Assembly (NCBI GenBank): GCA_916700875.1
Contig: CAKAKS010000004.1
Span: 15,610,444-15,674,443 of the forward strand
Source: Sebastes aleutianus
Taxonomy: Eukaryota > Chordata > Actinopteri > Perciformes > Sebastidae
DNA length: 64,000 bases
Direction of reading: 5' to 3'
Each line of letters starts with the position of its first letter. Position 1 is the stretch's first letter. Shown here piece after piece: positions 42,800 to 54,754 of the stretch. A program made the translations under genes and the position numbers. Below the pieces are notes generated by a model. The model had not been told where the DNA came from and ran no database searches. It was given only the letters and a program-made list of their open reading frames with translations.

Positions 42800-43825
42800 G
42801 CCACAGCCAGCGGGCTGGTTAGCGTAGCTTAGCATAAAGACTGGAAGCAGGGGGAAACAGCTAGCCTGGCTCTGTCCAAAGGTAACTAAATCTGCCTACC
42901 AGCACCTATCAAACTCACAAATGAACATGTTACGTCTCGTTCGTTTAAAGGGACTGTTTGTAACTTCTTACACGTATAAATCAATCCGGGTCGGTGTCTC
43001 ATGCGTGCTTGCGTCTGGCTGCGCTGTTCAGACAAGACTCCAACACAAACTACACGGAAGCACCAAAACCGCAAAGTTATATCTAGTGAAGCCCGTCTTG
43101 CAAAACAGTGTTGGCCGCGGTCGGAGGACGCGGGGGAGACGGTAGCTTTGGTCTCCAGGGCCGGAGTCTGTGCTGTACTCTGCTCCTCTGCTTCTCTGCC
43201 TGCCTGCTTGCCTTCACTCACACACCGCGCGCGTTCTCGCTATTTCGCTCCACCTCTACATGTGCATGCGCGCACACTACACACTGCAGAAGAGTTAGTT
43301 TAGCTCTGAGAATATCTAGTGAATGTACATTGGAACTTTGTGCAGAAATAAATGCTGCAGCTCCTCCAGACCAACAGAGATTTCCCGTGTCTTGTGAAGT
43401 GACGGGGCTCCGCAGCGAGAAACGTTATTGTCTCCGACCGGGTGCCGGTGTCGGGAGGCTGAAGCAGGAAAAGCCAACACTAGGATCAGCAGTGATTCAT
43501 GGAGGGACCTTCGTGTGGTCAGCTAACATTACTGCCAAGCAGGTGAAATATAGAGTGATATTGTGGGTTTTAGCTGACGTGTGTCGCCTCACTGTGTTGA
43601 CGGATGCTCGCTCACATTCAGGCAGCGCGTGCACACGGGCGAGCGCGAGCAACAGGACGCTGACTTTCGTTGACTTAACGGCCACAGGTGTCGCTGTTAC
43701 AACCAATTTCTGATTCTAACAAACAATCCCTTTAAGCTGTACGAAAACCAAAGCCTAAAAATGACATATTGGTATGGGAGGTTATATCCAGGACTATTTC
43801 TTGGCCTGGACCAACAGACTACCTT
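42800..43825 (+). repeat. Teleost interspersed repeat (gctagcctggctctgtcc family), split by an insertion
   Basis: Left part 42800-42944 has ttagcataaagactggaagc and ctagcctggctctgtccaaa. The right part from 43736 has gtacgaaaaccaaagcctaa and ggactatttcttggcc. Other copies lie at 45900-46010, 46421-46670, 56092-56246 (minus) and 58986-59130. Confidence 0.65.
42949..43731 (+). mobile_element. TTAA-flanked non-autonomous DNA transposon, copy 2
   Basis: 783 bases between TTAA at 42945-42948 and at 43732-43735. The ends agggactgtttgt and acaaacaatccct are near-perfect inverted repeats. It is the same family as 14495-15252 in opposite orientation. GC-rich interior, no transposase; a 201-codon open frame spanning it shows no known domain. 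Confidence 0.8.
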
Positions 43826-44856
43826 CCTAAAGCCACTGCTGGTCATTAAAGTCATATTTACACTTTGTACAGGTTCAACAAAGCAAATATAATGTGTTAA
43901 TTAGTGAGCTTTGAAGGTGATGGTAGGTGATGGTATATTAAGGGTATCCATCTTCAGTAGTATCAAACCCTCGACAAGAAAGTAAATAATCATATTTCCA
44001 AAAATGTCAAACTACTATTTTAAAAATGTGTGACAGATTAACCTTTTCATATAAAGTTGATTCCCCTGGTTGGTGGTTTTAAGATTGTTAAAATCATCTG
44101 ATAAGACACTATCTGATAGTATCTGTTTATTCTGTATCATCCAGCTCTTATTTGAAGCTGTATGGTGTTTATTCTGAGTGAAATATGCAAACCCCAAACA
44201 CTCAAGCAAATTTAGTCTGTTATATTTGGTGTAATTTGAAAGTTTGAGAAGAATTTGAGTTTCTAGTGACTGACTATTTGACACGCCTGCTGCACGTCAT
44301 GAAGACTATTTTCTGTTCAACATCTGCTTTCTATTTCTGTTTTTAAATTGAGAAGTGAGATATTAAATGACGCATTAAAAGGATCTTTAAAAGTCTTTTA
44401 TTTAACTTGATGAAACTTGCAGATGCATTTTCTTCTCCCTCTCTGTCCAGTTTGTGTCTGCCTCCTTCTTCTCTCCCGACTTCCTCCTCTCATGACAGCA
44501 TCGTCTTACCTCATGCTTTCTTTCCAGTGCTTTTCTTTTGTCTCTTCACCTTTTAAAGACGTCAGTTTCTTTTTGTGTTGTTTGCTTTTGAAACGTGCCT
44601 TTTGCTAGTTTACTATATGGCACACGACCATGTGAAAATATCCCACAACCCCTCCGCACTATAGGCCCCATTCTCCCTTCTTCCTCCTCCTCTTCCTCTT
44701 CCTCCTCTTCCTCCTCTCCTCCGTCTCTGACTGCGTGGAGAAGGTAAGGTTGAGATGAAACACCACGTCAGTCTTTGAACAGAGCCCGTAAAACAGGCGC
44801 ATATTAACGAGCATGACTAACAAGCTGCAGGACCCACGGAGCCGGATCACACTGTG

Positions 44857-44934
<78 letters not shown>
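44857..44934. repeat. (CA)39 microsatellite
   Basis: 78 bases with one CG interruption; long enough to be highly variable and Z-DNA-prone. Confidence 0.97.
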
Positions 44935-44935
<1 letters not shown>

Positions 44936-45899
44936 CATGTCTTCTGCATGATATAGTTTTCTTTCTCTCCCTTCATGATGTTTTTTTTTTCTCAGTTGCA
45001 GCTTTTCTCCATTTTCCACACACATTTCATGCATGATATACTCCAGAGCTGTTTTTTTTTTTATATCTTTTAGATTTTTTTCTTTTCAAAGTTGTGTCAA
45101 AGGATAATTCCAGTTCCCTTTAACTTGGGTCTTATTTTAGTCGCCTAGTTTTGGCCGCAGTTTCTCTCGGTTGTGATAAGATTGTAGGCCACTCACCATG
45201 AGTAATTGTTGAGAACATTGAGTCAACAACAAAGTCTGCAAAAAAAACACGAAAGGTCAGATGATCAGACGGGTTGTAAACACCAAAATCGTCACTGATA
45301 ATCCTCATTTAACGGTAAAACTACAGCAAGTATATTAGGTCAAAGTTCATCCAGGAAGTCTGTAAACTGTGACTGATAATAACCAGTTACGCTGGATATT
45401 GTGGGTCATAATCTCACTGTTTGCCTTTGTCTTGTCTTCCATATACAGTATATCTGGTTATCTGACTGTTGTGTTTCTTGCCCTGACTGACTTCTTTTTG
45501 ACGACGTCGCTGTGTTCCCAGCAGTTAATCAGCAGTGTTATCATATCCAATAATACAGATGGTCTTTACAATGCAGGGTCCTAATGAATAAATAATCAAG
45601 GTTTTGGCTATAAGACGTACCTGTTGGTGTCTTTTATTGTTCTGAGATTTCTGGACAAAACTTGGGATTTGAATGTTTTTTATCACAAGTCACAGGTCAA
45701 GTCTTAAAGCGAGATTATAAAACTATATGAGACCGTGTAACTACTTCTAAAAGAAGAAATAACACAATGTACCTCTTACAGATGAAAGTTCATAAAAAAT
45801 AAAACACAAAATTGTCACTTGTGGCCACAGCGGCTGCTGTTCTGCTAAAGTTACATAGTCTAGTCTAGTGTAAATCTACACTTTCGTGACTTAAATAAT

Positions 45900-46010
45900 T
45901 CCGCATTTTGGGGAATAAACTTATTTGCTTTCTTGCTGAGAGTTAGACGAGAAGACTGATACCACTCTCAGGTCAGTACGGTAAATATGAGGCTACAACA
46001 GTGAATTTAT
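45900..46010 (+). repeat. gctagcctggctctgtcc repeat family, 5' fragment
   Basis: Contains aataaacttatttgctttct and a tgagagttagacgagaagac stretch, which I recognise as the 5' part of the family. Confidence 0.5.
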
Positions 46011-46420
46011 GGTCTCAATCGCTAGTTTCAAGTCTTCTTCAATACAGCATGATGTTCATTTAGTAAATTATGCTCCCATTTAAAGTAAAATAGACCATAA
46101 AGCAGGGTATGCTTTAGGGCGTGGCTAACTTGTGATTGACAGGTTGCTACCACGGCGTTGTTCATGTTTTAGTCTTACAACTTTGACCCTTTCACAGTGT
46201 GTTTTCAGTTCATGAAAGTTAATTATAACCATATTGGTCGACTAAAAATGTCATATTCAGTGTTCTGTTATACTTAGATCCACCCTCTCGTGTCACTCCT
46301 GGTTGCAAAAAAAACAATATAGCCAGGAAAAATGCCGAACTCGAGGCTTCGAAACAGCAGTCCACAAACCTATTGGGTGACGTCACGGTGACTACGTCCA
46401 CTTCTCATATACTGTCTATG

Positions 46421-46670
46421 GGCTACAGCTAGCAACCTGTTAGCTTAGCTTAGCATAATGACTGGAAAGCACATGGGAGCCCTTTCTGCAAGAAATTTCA
46501 AAAACTACTTGGTTTAGGAAAAGTTCATGGTTAGGGTTAAAATAGATCCTTTCTGGCAGAAAGCCCCGAAGGCTAACTTCTCCTATGTGTGACTTGAGAC
46601 AGGGGAAAACGGCTAGCCTGGCTCTGTCCAAAACAATGTGACAAAATGCACCTTCCAGCACCTTTAAGGG
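46421..46670 (+). repeat. gctagcctggctctgtcc repeat family, interrupted copy
   Basis: gttagcttagcttagcataa at 46440 and cggctagcctggctctgtcc at about 46609 are separated by some 126 extra bases (about 46469-46594). Confidence 0.5.
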
Positions 46671-49089
46671 TGTTTTCACAGCCATAGTCTGTTTGGTTAG
46701 TCCTAAATCAGAGTTAAATTGATACTTTTGGTTTGTTTTCTATTTAGTCTGGTTCGGTTTCATTGTGCACAAATCGAAAATAAAAAAAGAGAAGTTGCTG
46801 AGGGGCGTGTACGAAAAGTGGAGTCATCTTTTTCATCTGGAGAGCTGCCACTTCTATGCAGGGAATCACAGATTTTAATGCTGTCAAAGTTTTTTCACTT
46901 TGAATCAGCGCTGATCGACTGCCCATGAATCCCTCTCCTCCAATTTATGACGTTATAAACATGACTATTTTGTGGACTTTATTTAGCATGTTCTGTATGT
47001 TCTATTCAGCTCAGATGTCATGCAAACATGTTAACCTGTCGTTTACCTGTGTCCATCTCAACAAATGTCTGCACAGGCAGCCTGAATTTGGGTGGTTGAA
47101 CCGCACCAGAGTTTGATGCCAGCTTATTTCACCTGGTACAAGTACTTATGCTAAGATAAGGTAACCTGCTGCTGACTGTAGCTTTACAATTAACAAACAC
47201 ATGTATTAGAGTGGTATTAATCTTCTCATCTAACTCTCAGTAAAAAAGTGTCAAACTATAACTTTAAGCCTGACTCAAGTCTACCGCTCTCTACTTTTCC
47301 TTCCTTCATTTTGTTTCTCTCTCCTCTCTCTTTTCCTTGGTCCTTCTCCATTTTCTTCGCTCATGTCCTCAAGGGATACACACACTTCTTTGCTAAGACA
47401 CACACTAATATCCCCCAGTCACCGTTTCACAGTCCCAGACTCTCCGCCCGACACACCTGAGCCAATAAAGTGGAACGTTTATGCCAGGAAAAGCTATTTC
47501 ATTCTGTCTCTGCCCTCCCCCCCTTTCTCCCCCTCTGTCCTCCTCCCTAAATTTCATTCCCTGAGGCCCTAAAAACGTCTGTACTTAACTTCTCCCAAAC
47601 CCCTGAACACCACCATGTCCCCCAACCCTTCTCCTGTTCCCCAACTCCTCTCTGACTTCATCCCCGAGGGCCTTAAGCCGCCGAGCATTTAACTCCTCCT
47701 CCCCCTTTTCTCTCTCTCTCTCCCCCTCCAGGCTACTCCGGAGAGGTTCTTTACAGCCCTGTCATCCCTGCCAGAGCAGTAAAAAACACATCTGGAATCG
47801 CACTTTACGTTCTACGCTCTCACCCCGTGTTTAAGAAGCCCACCCTCTTCTACCTCCCCCCCTTCATCCCTTTCCCTCACACACACTCACTGCGAGGGCC
47901 ACGCCGCAGGAAAAACACTCCCATAACGAGCTACAAACACTGAAATAACACTGTTACCCTAAGTGAGATGTTTCTAATGAGGGCTGGAGAGGAGCGTGAC
48001 AGAGAGGCACACATTTTAGGGGGGAGGAAGGGGGGAGGAAGGACACCGTGAAACAAGACGCAGGCATGTTGGATTCGACTGTATTCATCCACCCACACAG
48101 GCTGAGGCCATTTTGGATCTTGGTCAAGCTTCGGCTTCCCTCCCTGTGTTCTTTCTTAAGCGGAGTTTGTTGTACGACCCCGTGTTCGCTCTCTTCGGCT
48201 TTTGTGTGAGAAAGTGTCTCCTGGTCTGAAGCGTGACTATATATACATTTAATAAGGGCCTGTGTGGTGTAGTAATGGGCGGTTGGGCTCGGCTATGGTA
48301 CGGGGAGGAAATGTCAGCAACAGATAGAGAGCTAAGCGAGCGGAGAGAAAACAAATTGATTCCCTGAAATTGCCACCTCATCTGCTCTGATTGAGACTTG
48401 TGTGAAGAAACTTCGCCGCCGCGTTTTCAAGTGTGTTTGTGTTTCCGAGCTTTTGAACCACTTTACTATCTGTGTGAGAGAAACGTCTGAGCTATTGTTC
48501 CTCTGTCTCAATTTTCCTGAACTGGCTCCAGATAATAAAGGCTCAAGAAATCCTCCGGCTGTTTTACTCTCCCTCTTTCTTTCTTTTTTTTTTTTTTACA
48601 GAGCAACTTAATCAGGATGAGAGAAAGACGGGAGGAAAGCGGGGAATGATTGAGAAGGGGAAAAAATATAACTCCTCCTCTCTCGCATTTTCTGAAATGA
48701 AAGTTTTTAGAAAATGAGAGGAATAACTCCACGAGAGAGAGATTGGGTTTCATTTGGAGCCAAGAACCGTTTTAACCAATACCATGTGCCACTTCTTCTT
48801 GGCTGGTTTGTGTGTATGTATGCATGTTCATCATGTGTGTGTGTGTGTGTGTTAGAGAGAGAGAGACGGAGGGTCAGGTTTCGGCGCTGAGGGGAGGCGC
48901 TCGGTGCTGTAAAGGAAAGAGAGCAGTGCTGCGGTAGGTAAATAGGGCCCTGACCCAGGCCTGCCAGTGGAACGCTCTCTTCTCCCTCTGCCAGAATCTT
49001 TTTTGTTTTGTTTTTGTGTTTTTTCTTCTTCTTCTTCTTCTTCTGCAAGACTTTGGGGGGGGTGAGGGTGGAGTTTAGGTGGAGGAGGA

Positions 49090-49121
<32 letters not shown>

Positions 49122-49496
49122 GGGGGGCGGCTATTAACGAGCACCATCGTTTTTCTAATTAGTGCTTTGGGGAATATTTTCTTAAGGACTGTCGACCCTC
49201 CCTGCAGAGCTTTTTGGGAGAGAAATGCATGTGTGTGTGCACGTATGAGTGTGTTTCTGTGTGTGTGCACGTAGGAGTGTGTGCATATGTGTACAGCATG
49301 TGTGTGTGTGTGTGTGTGAGCGTGTGCAAGTACGAGTGTATTTCTGTGTGTGCATGTGTGTACAGTATGTGTGTGTGTTTTCTTTCTGCGGTTTCTCCTT
49401 TTTGTGCAGAAACTGACTTTATTTTCTCTCCGCTCAACTTATTCATGACTTTTATACATTCACACACACCCTTGTCACATCCTGAAAGGTATGGAT

Positions 49497-49498
<2 letters not shown>

Positions 49499-49541
<43 letters not shown>
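49499..49541. repeat. (CA)n microsatellite
   Basis: About 21 AC units. A TG run at 49091-49119 lies 380 bases upstream. Confidence 0.95.
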
Positions 49542-49543
<2 letters not shown>

Positions 49544-49740
49544 CCGTCACACACTCCACACTCCCAGTTCATTAAATCGAGGGGTTTCAGATCGTCTTCC
49601 TGTAATCTCTGAACTCAAGAGCAAAGGAAATTTTCCTTTCTCTTTTCTTCCCTCTGAAAACTTTCTTTTCTCCTCTCTTCCCTCTTCTGCTGTTTCTTTT
49701 CAGCGAGTCTGCTGCTCTCGTCCTTGCTTTGATCCCCCCT

Positions 49741-49801
49741 CTTCTTCTTCTTCTTCTTCTTCTTCTTCTTCTTCTTCTTCTTCTTCTTCTTCTTCTTCTT
49801 C
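49741..49801. repeat. (CTT)20 microsatellite
   Basis: About 20 perfect CTT units, a homopurine/homopyrimidine tract with triplex potential. The long Lys-rich and Ser-rich open frames here are artefacts of it. Confidence 0.97.
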
Positions 49802-50620
49802 ATCTCCCCCCTCCACCCCCTCCACCCCTCCCAGGGCCTCTAGCCAGCTCACTGGAGCGGTTTCCTGAGTCTGCCCAGATTAATGAGTGTAGCTTAGTGT
49901 GTATGTATGTGTGCGAGGGAGAAAGAATGCCTCAGTGTACCACAAATTGTGAGTGTGTGAGTTTGCATACTGTACAAGCCCTAGTGTGTGTGTGCGTGTG
50001 TGTGTGTTTGATCCGCGGTTTCCAAACCAAACTTTATTTTGTGGATTTTTTTTTTTCCTGAGATCATCAAAGTAAGTGATTCCACAGAAGGCTGGCTCTC
50101 TCGTTGCATCTGGGCCGGGTTTTTTTTCTTTTAAAGAATTCCCCGATCCCGAGGATGCCGGGATACGATTGCAATCAAGCGGCAGGCGTCTGCAAAAGAA
50201 GCCAAAAAATGCTCCCAAACTGGCCTCTGTGACGCTCGTGTTAGCCGGGGCCAGTTTGCAGAGCCGAGGCTGAAAACTTCATTCACATACTGAGAGTGTG
50301 CGGAACAATCACAACACAACTGATTAGAATTCCTCCATGAAAACACAAAGTGCTAAAAATAATCCCCTGATTGGAGCCATGTGTTGAATTTGGGGCGGTG
50401 GGAGTAAGGTGGTGTGTGCGTGTGTGTGTTGTACTGCGGTGGGTCGTACAGAAAGGCAGGAGGCAGCAGAGGGTGGGATGAATCAAACCGGAGTGAAAAA
50501 ACAGTTTGTCTTTTCTCTGAGCTCTGATAATAACGCCACGTGAGTCCCCGCTGCACAGCGTTTATTTACTCTCACAACTCACAGTGTACACACTTTCACT
50601 CTCTCTCACACACACACACA

Positions 50621-50654
<34 letters not shown>

Positions 50655-51600
50655 TGTCATCAGCACTGCAGACAAACACACACATACACACAGACGCCTT
50701 CCAGCAGACTTACAAATATGGACATAAACATGTAATCACAACCATGCATGGTCCAGCTTCTCACTCCTCTCCTCTCCGACACACACACACACACACGCGC
50801 AGATGGGAGGAGGAGGAGTGATGGAGACGAGGAGGGCTCGTAATGGCCAGGTGGTTTTAGTTAGGATGTATTCCACCTGAGAGCATACATTATGAAATAA
50901 TAGAAAAAAGACAGAATGAATTAGTTTTCTTGGCCAAGTAAGTTTCCAAGATATTCAACTTGGGTGGTTCTGTGTTACAGTAAAGTGACATCAAATTGTG
51001 GTACACAGCAAAGTCTAGAGTAGAAATTCAGGCAAAAAGGCTCTTTTTGTGATACAGAAGTACTCTGAGAGAAGTTTTTAAAGCTTTTAAAGGGTTATTC
51101 CAGTATTTCACTTCCATGAATTTGGGGGGGAATTTATAAAAAAGGCTAAAATCGAAGCAGTGATGCCAAGATATCTTGACTTTTGGTCTCTAGTGTGGGT
51201 CAAGCTCTGAAAACATTGGATCCTACACTTCCCATAATGCAACCTGGTGTCTTTTATCAGACGTCTTTCAAATTCCACCTAGTTTGTAACGCTTTCTGTT
51301 AAAAATCAGTGTGTTCTTTAAGCCCAATCTGAGATAACCCTGGTCACTATGACATCATCAGGGTTATTTGCTTCATCAACCAGTTGTCACTGAATAATAG
51401 ATGTTTAAAGGACTTTTCGTCCATGTTTGCCAAAAAGTTGAACATCTACATTTCCATGACAACTGGCCAAACTCTATCTGCTGATGAAGATCCAGCCCAG
51501 TCACACGAAAAGGCGTGTGAATGACACGATAATGCGCCGTTTTTGCTTTAGGCGTGTCATTTTTACGCCATGAAGTCTGCACTAACTGCAGTGTAAATGC

Positions 51601-51680
51601 ATCCACGTAAATATGCTATGGTCCAATAAACACTAGACTTTCAACCAGCCAGGAGACCGGTGTTCGAGACCGCTGTTTTG
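51601..51680 (+). repeat. tRNA-like SINE fragment with B box
   Basis: The sequence aggagaccggtgttcgagac resembles a tRNA variable loop and T arm; GTTCGAGACC at 51662-51671 fits the Pol III B box. No clear A box upstream, so it is probably a truncated SINE head. Confidence 0.35.
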
Positions 51681-53599
51681 TTTTGTAAGCTAGGTTATGT
51701 TTGTGACCTGTTTTCCGTACTTATGTTACATTTTTCCGTGCATATTTCACTTAGTTTACGTACTTAGTTTAAGGCTAACCATGACGTTTTTTTCCTACAC
51801 CAAAGTGAGTGGTTTTGTTGCCCCCTGCTGGTACTGCACCTTCATATACACGTGTAATATTCACACCTCGGCGAGGCAAAATGTGACACTGACACGTTAT
51901 CTTCTGGTGGACAGGCAGGTCTATTACATGCTTTGATGTGTACTCTTTGCGTGATCTCAGGTTGGAAGATGTGATGTGATCGAAAGCTCCAGAACAGCTA
52001 CAGTGGTGAAAATATTTGTCACCATTTTTTTTTATTTGTTGCTCCGTCACATACAATGGAAAATTTTCTGCCACAAAATGAACCTTGTGGTGAGATGATT
52101 TTGTCAACTGCTGTTTCCAAGGTCAAAAATTAGCCTTGAACTTCACTTATTTCACTCTTAGGACAAATAATTTACTGATTTATAAAGTTGCTTAACAAGA
52201 ATATAAATAAAAAATAGTGTTCAAGAGGTTAAAGAATAAACCAAGAGGCAGTAAAACTACAAGAAATGTACCCATGGAGTGAATGGATTGTTGTGTGACT
52301 GTGTGTAGGACTGAAGTACATTTTAAATTCATTCATTCTTTCACTCTGGACCTCTCGTTAACTCATGTGTTGACTCATAAAGCCTCCATTGTGGGAGCCA
52401 CCATCGGCCCCTTATCTCTTTGTCATAACTGAGGTGGCTGCCATGGCAACAGAGAGGAAACACTGTGTCACATCTGCTCTGAATGTGAGGGCATCTCTGG
52501 AGACTATAAATCAGGCACATCCACATGGATAATTGAATTAAAGGGGATGAAGATATTGTAGATTATTGCACTCGTTGTCAATCAGGATCTGTGAGTACTG
52601 TGACTGGTTCCTTTAGCTGTCAATCATCATGAACAAACAGAGGCTCCACAGCCCGGAGGAAAGTGGGCGGGATATCCTCTGGGAGCGTGTGGTTGGACAG
52701 CGGGCTAGGAGGCAGTGTCTGCTTATTTGATAAGAAGTCGTCCGTCAGGAAGGAAAATAAACAGCCGAGCGTGCTGCTACTGCAGAGCCGGAGGAAGAGC
52801 TGTTACTAGAGCACAACACAATATTTACACTGCTGGACACACATCCACATAGAGACACACTCACGCTCGCCGCCAGCACATATACCTGCACACATGTAGG
52901 GGCGAGCAAACGTTGAGACGAGTGTACATATACACAATCACAGAGGGGAAACAGGTGCTGGGGGGTGAAAACAGTATTTAAAAACATAATCTTAGTTGCA
53001 CAAACAATAGAGATTGTGGAGATGCATGTGTGTAATTGAGTATGCATGTGTGGGCCTACTTTTAGCGTAGGAAAGAGTACTGAAATGTCATATTCAAGTG
53101 CAATTATTATTATGTTATTTATGTTTTAGTTAAGTAAAAGTAGTAAAAGTTTAAAAAAAAATGTAGGTTACTTTAAATGTACTTATAATAAACACAACGG
53201 TGTAGTTCTTAAAGTACTAATGGAGAGTTCAGATCACTAGTTCCCAAACTGGGGGTTGAGAAATCAAAATAGTCCTTAAAAACAACATAACAGCAGCTAC
53301 CTTAGAAATTTAGTTTTGCTTTTCATTGGTTTGAAATCTCAAATTTGAGAATTTGCTGCTTTTTCTAACATTATAAATGGAACATTTTGGGGGTTTTAGA
53401 CTGTTAGTTTGGCATCAGCTAAACCATTTTATACTTATTAAGCATGATTTATGCATGTATGAGTGAGTATAAAAGAGCCAAACATTTCCTCGTCACGATT
53501 CCACGTCGGCTCATGTTCGTGTGACCGTCCATGCAGAAAGCATAACCAGAGCTTTACTCTTCTGTATTACAAAAGAATAAAGATATAGCAAATGTGAAC

Positions 53600-53790
53600 T
53601 TCAAAAGACTATTTTTTTACTCAGTCTGACAAAACAAGCAATTGGAAGACCTCAACTTGGGCTCTGCGAAAGGTGATGTGAATTTTCCACTATTTCTTTA
53701 CATTTAGTAGACTAAACTATTTGCCAATTAATTGAAAAAGTATTGACAAGTGAATCTATAATCAAAATATTCATTGGTTGCAGTCCTAGA
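53600..53790. repeat. Interspersed repeat, copy 2 (family of 3426-3664)
   Basis: Shares gacaaaacaagc and the cactatttc/aattaattg pattern with 3426-3664. Confidence 0.5.
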
Positions 53791-53984
53791 CAGGTGGGAC
53801 CCTGATCAACAAGTGCCAAAAGTGTTGATTCACTCCTACTGGTATTTTTGAATATATAATTGGAGGTTTCGTTGTACTGTGTACCTTCGTAAGGTGTTCA
53901 TGTTATTGTGTCCACCCTGCTGTGCTCATATTCAGCCTGTGTGTGTGTGTGTGTGTGTGTGAGAGCATCTCGAGGACTTGTTTG

Positions 53985-54105
53985 TTTAGATAAGGAAGGA
54001 GGGGAGAGCCGAGGGACCGTGAGAGTCCTGACCTCCTGGCTCTGAGCCCCGCCCTCTGGCTGTGACTGACAGATAGCATCAGTTCAGCTCCTTATCAGCT
54101 CCCTG
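53985..54105. promoter_or_regulatory. Candidate GATA-site cluster
   Basis: Three WGATAR-type sites within about 120 bases (tagataagg near 53987, cagatagc near 54070, ccttatcag near 54091) in otherwise non-repetitive sequence. A function is only inferred. Confidence 0.25.
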
Positions 54106-54141
54106 CCCTCTGATCTGGGATCTGCCTCCCAGCACTGCAGC

Positions 54142-54176
54142 GAGGAGGAGGAGGAGGAGGAGGAGGAGGAGGAGGA
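54142..54176. repeat. (GAG)n microsatellite
   Basis: 11 GAG units. Confidence 0.95.
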
Positions 54177-54696
54177 AGGGTGGGAGGAGGCGGGTGATGA
54201 GGGGGGACATGCCAAGGCAAGAGGGCACACAAGACACACAGTTATGCACATATATGGACTGGTAGAGTTGCTCTGTTTTTTTTTTTTTAATCTATATGAC
54301 TATTTATGTCCAACATATGTGACACAATAAATGAGTAAGGACAGAGAAACAACACAGTCTAGTTTATGTTTAACCAAAGAACCAAGGCGGCTTTATGACA
54401 TGAATTCTTTCTCCTTTACTTTCTCCTTCTTTCCCCACAGAATTAGTCATAATGAGAGTTACTGCCAGTGGACGCCTTGTATAGTGTGTGTGGGTATGTG
54501 TGTGTGTGTTGCTCTTGGATAGTAGGCCGTTCTGTGTTTGCGGCCTGTGTTTGGGAGTCTCTGTAAGTCATTTGGTGTGTTTTTTGGAGGGGGTGAGATC
54601 ATGCTTCGCTGCTGACGCTGAACATAAAGAGTCATTGAGTGGAGTGTGGACCATAGGCCAAGTCTGGAGGTACAGGGGAAACAGGGATCTGTGTAT

Positions 54697-54697
<1 letters not shown>

Positions 54698-54752
<55 letters not shown>
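54698..54752. repeat. (CA)27 microsatellite
   Basis: 55 uninterrupted bases of CA. Confidence 0.97.

Positions 54753-54754
<2 letters not shown>

Noticed and set aside
43108..43713. 201-codon ORF
   Set aside because: Lies wholly inside the TTAA-flanked element and shows no transposase or other domain; an open frame by GC-richness.
47725..47790. Exon-like acceptor ccccctccag with open sequence
   Set aside because: Stops appear within about 50 bases and no donor or homology is visible.
48707..49572. Overlapping long ORFs on both strands
   Set aside because: Driven by CA/TG and CTT microsatellites; the translated sequence is low-complexity His/Thr or Cys/Val.
49491..50061. Ser-, Leu- or Lys-homopolymer ORFs
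   Set aside because: All three come from reading the (CTT)20 tract in different frames.
54426..54475. Exon-like acceptor ttccccacag followed by open sequence
   Set aside because: The following frame has no matching donor and quickly enters TG repeats; no family resemblance.
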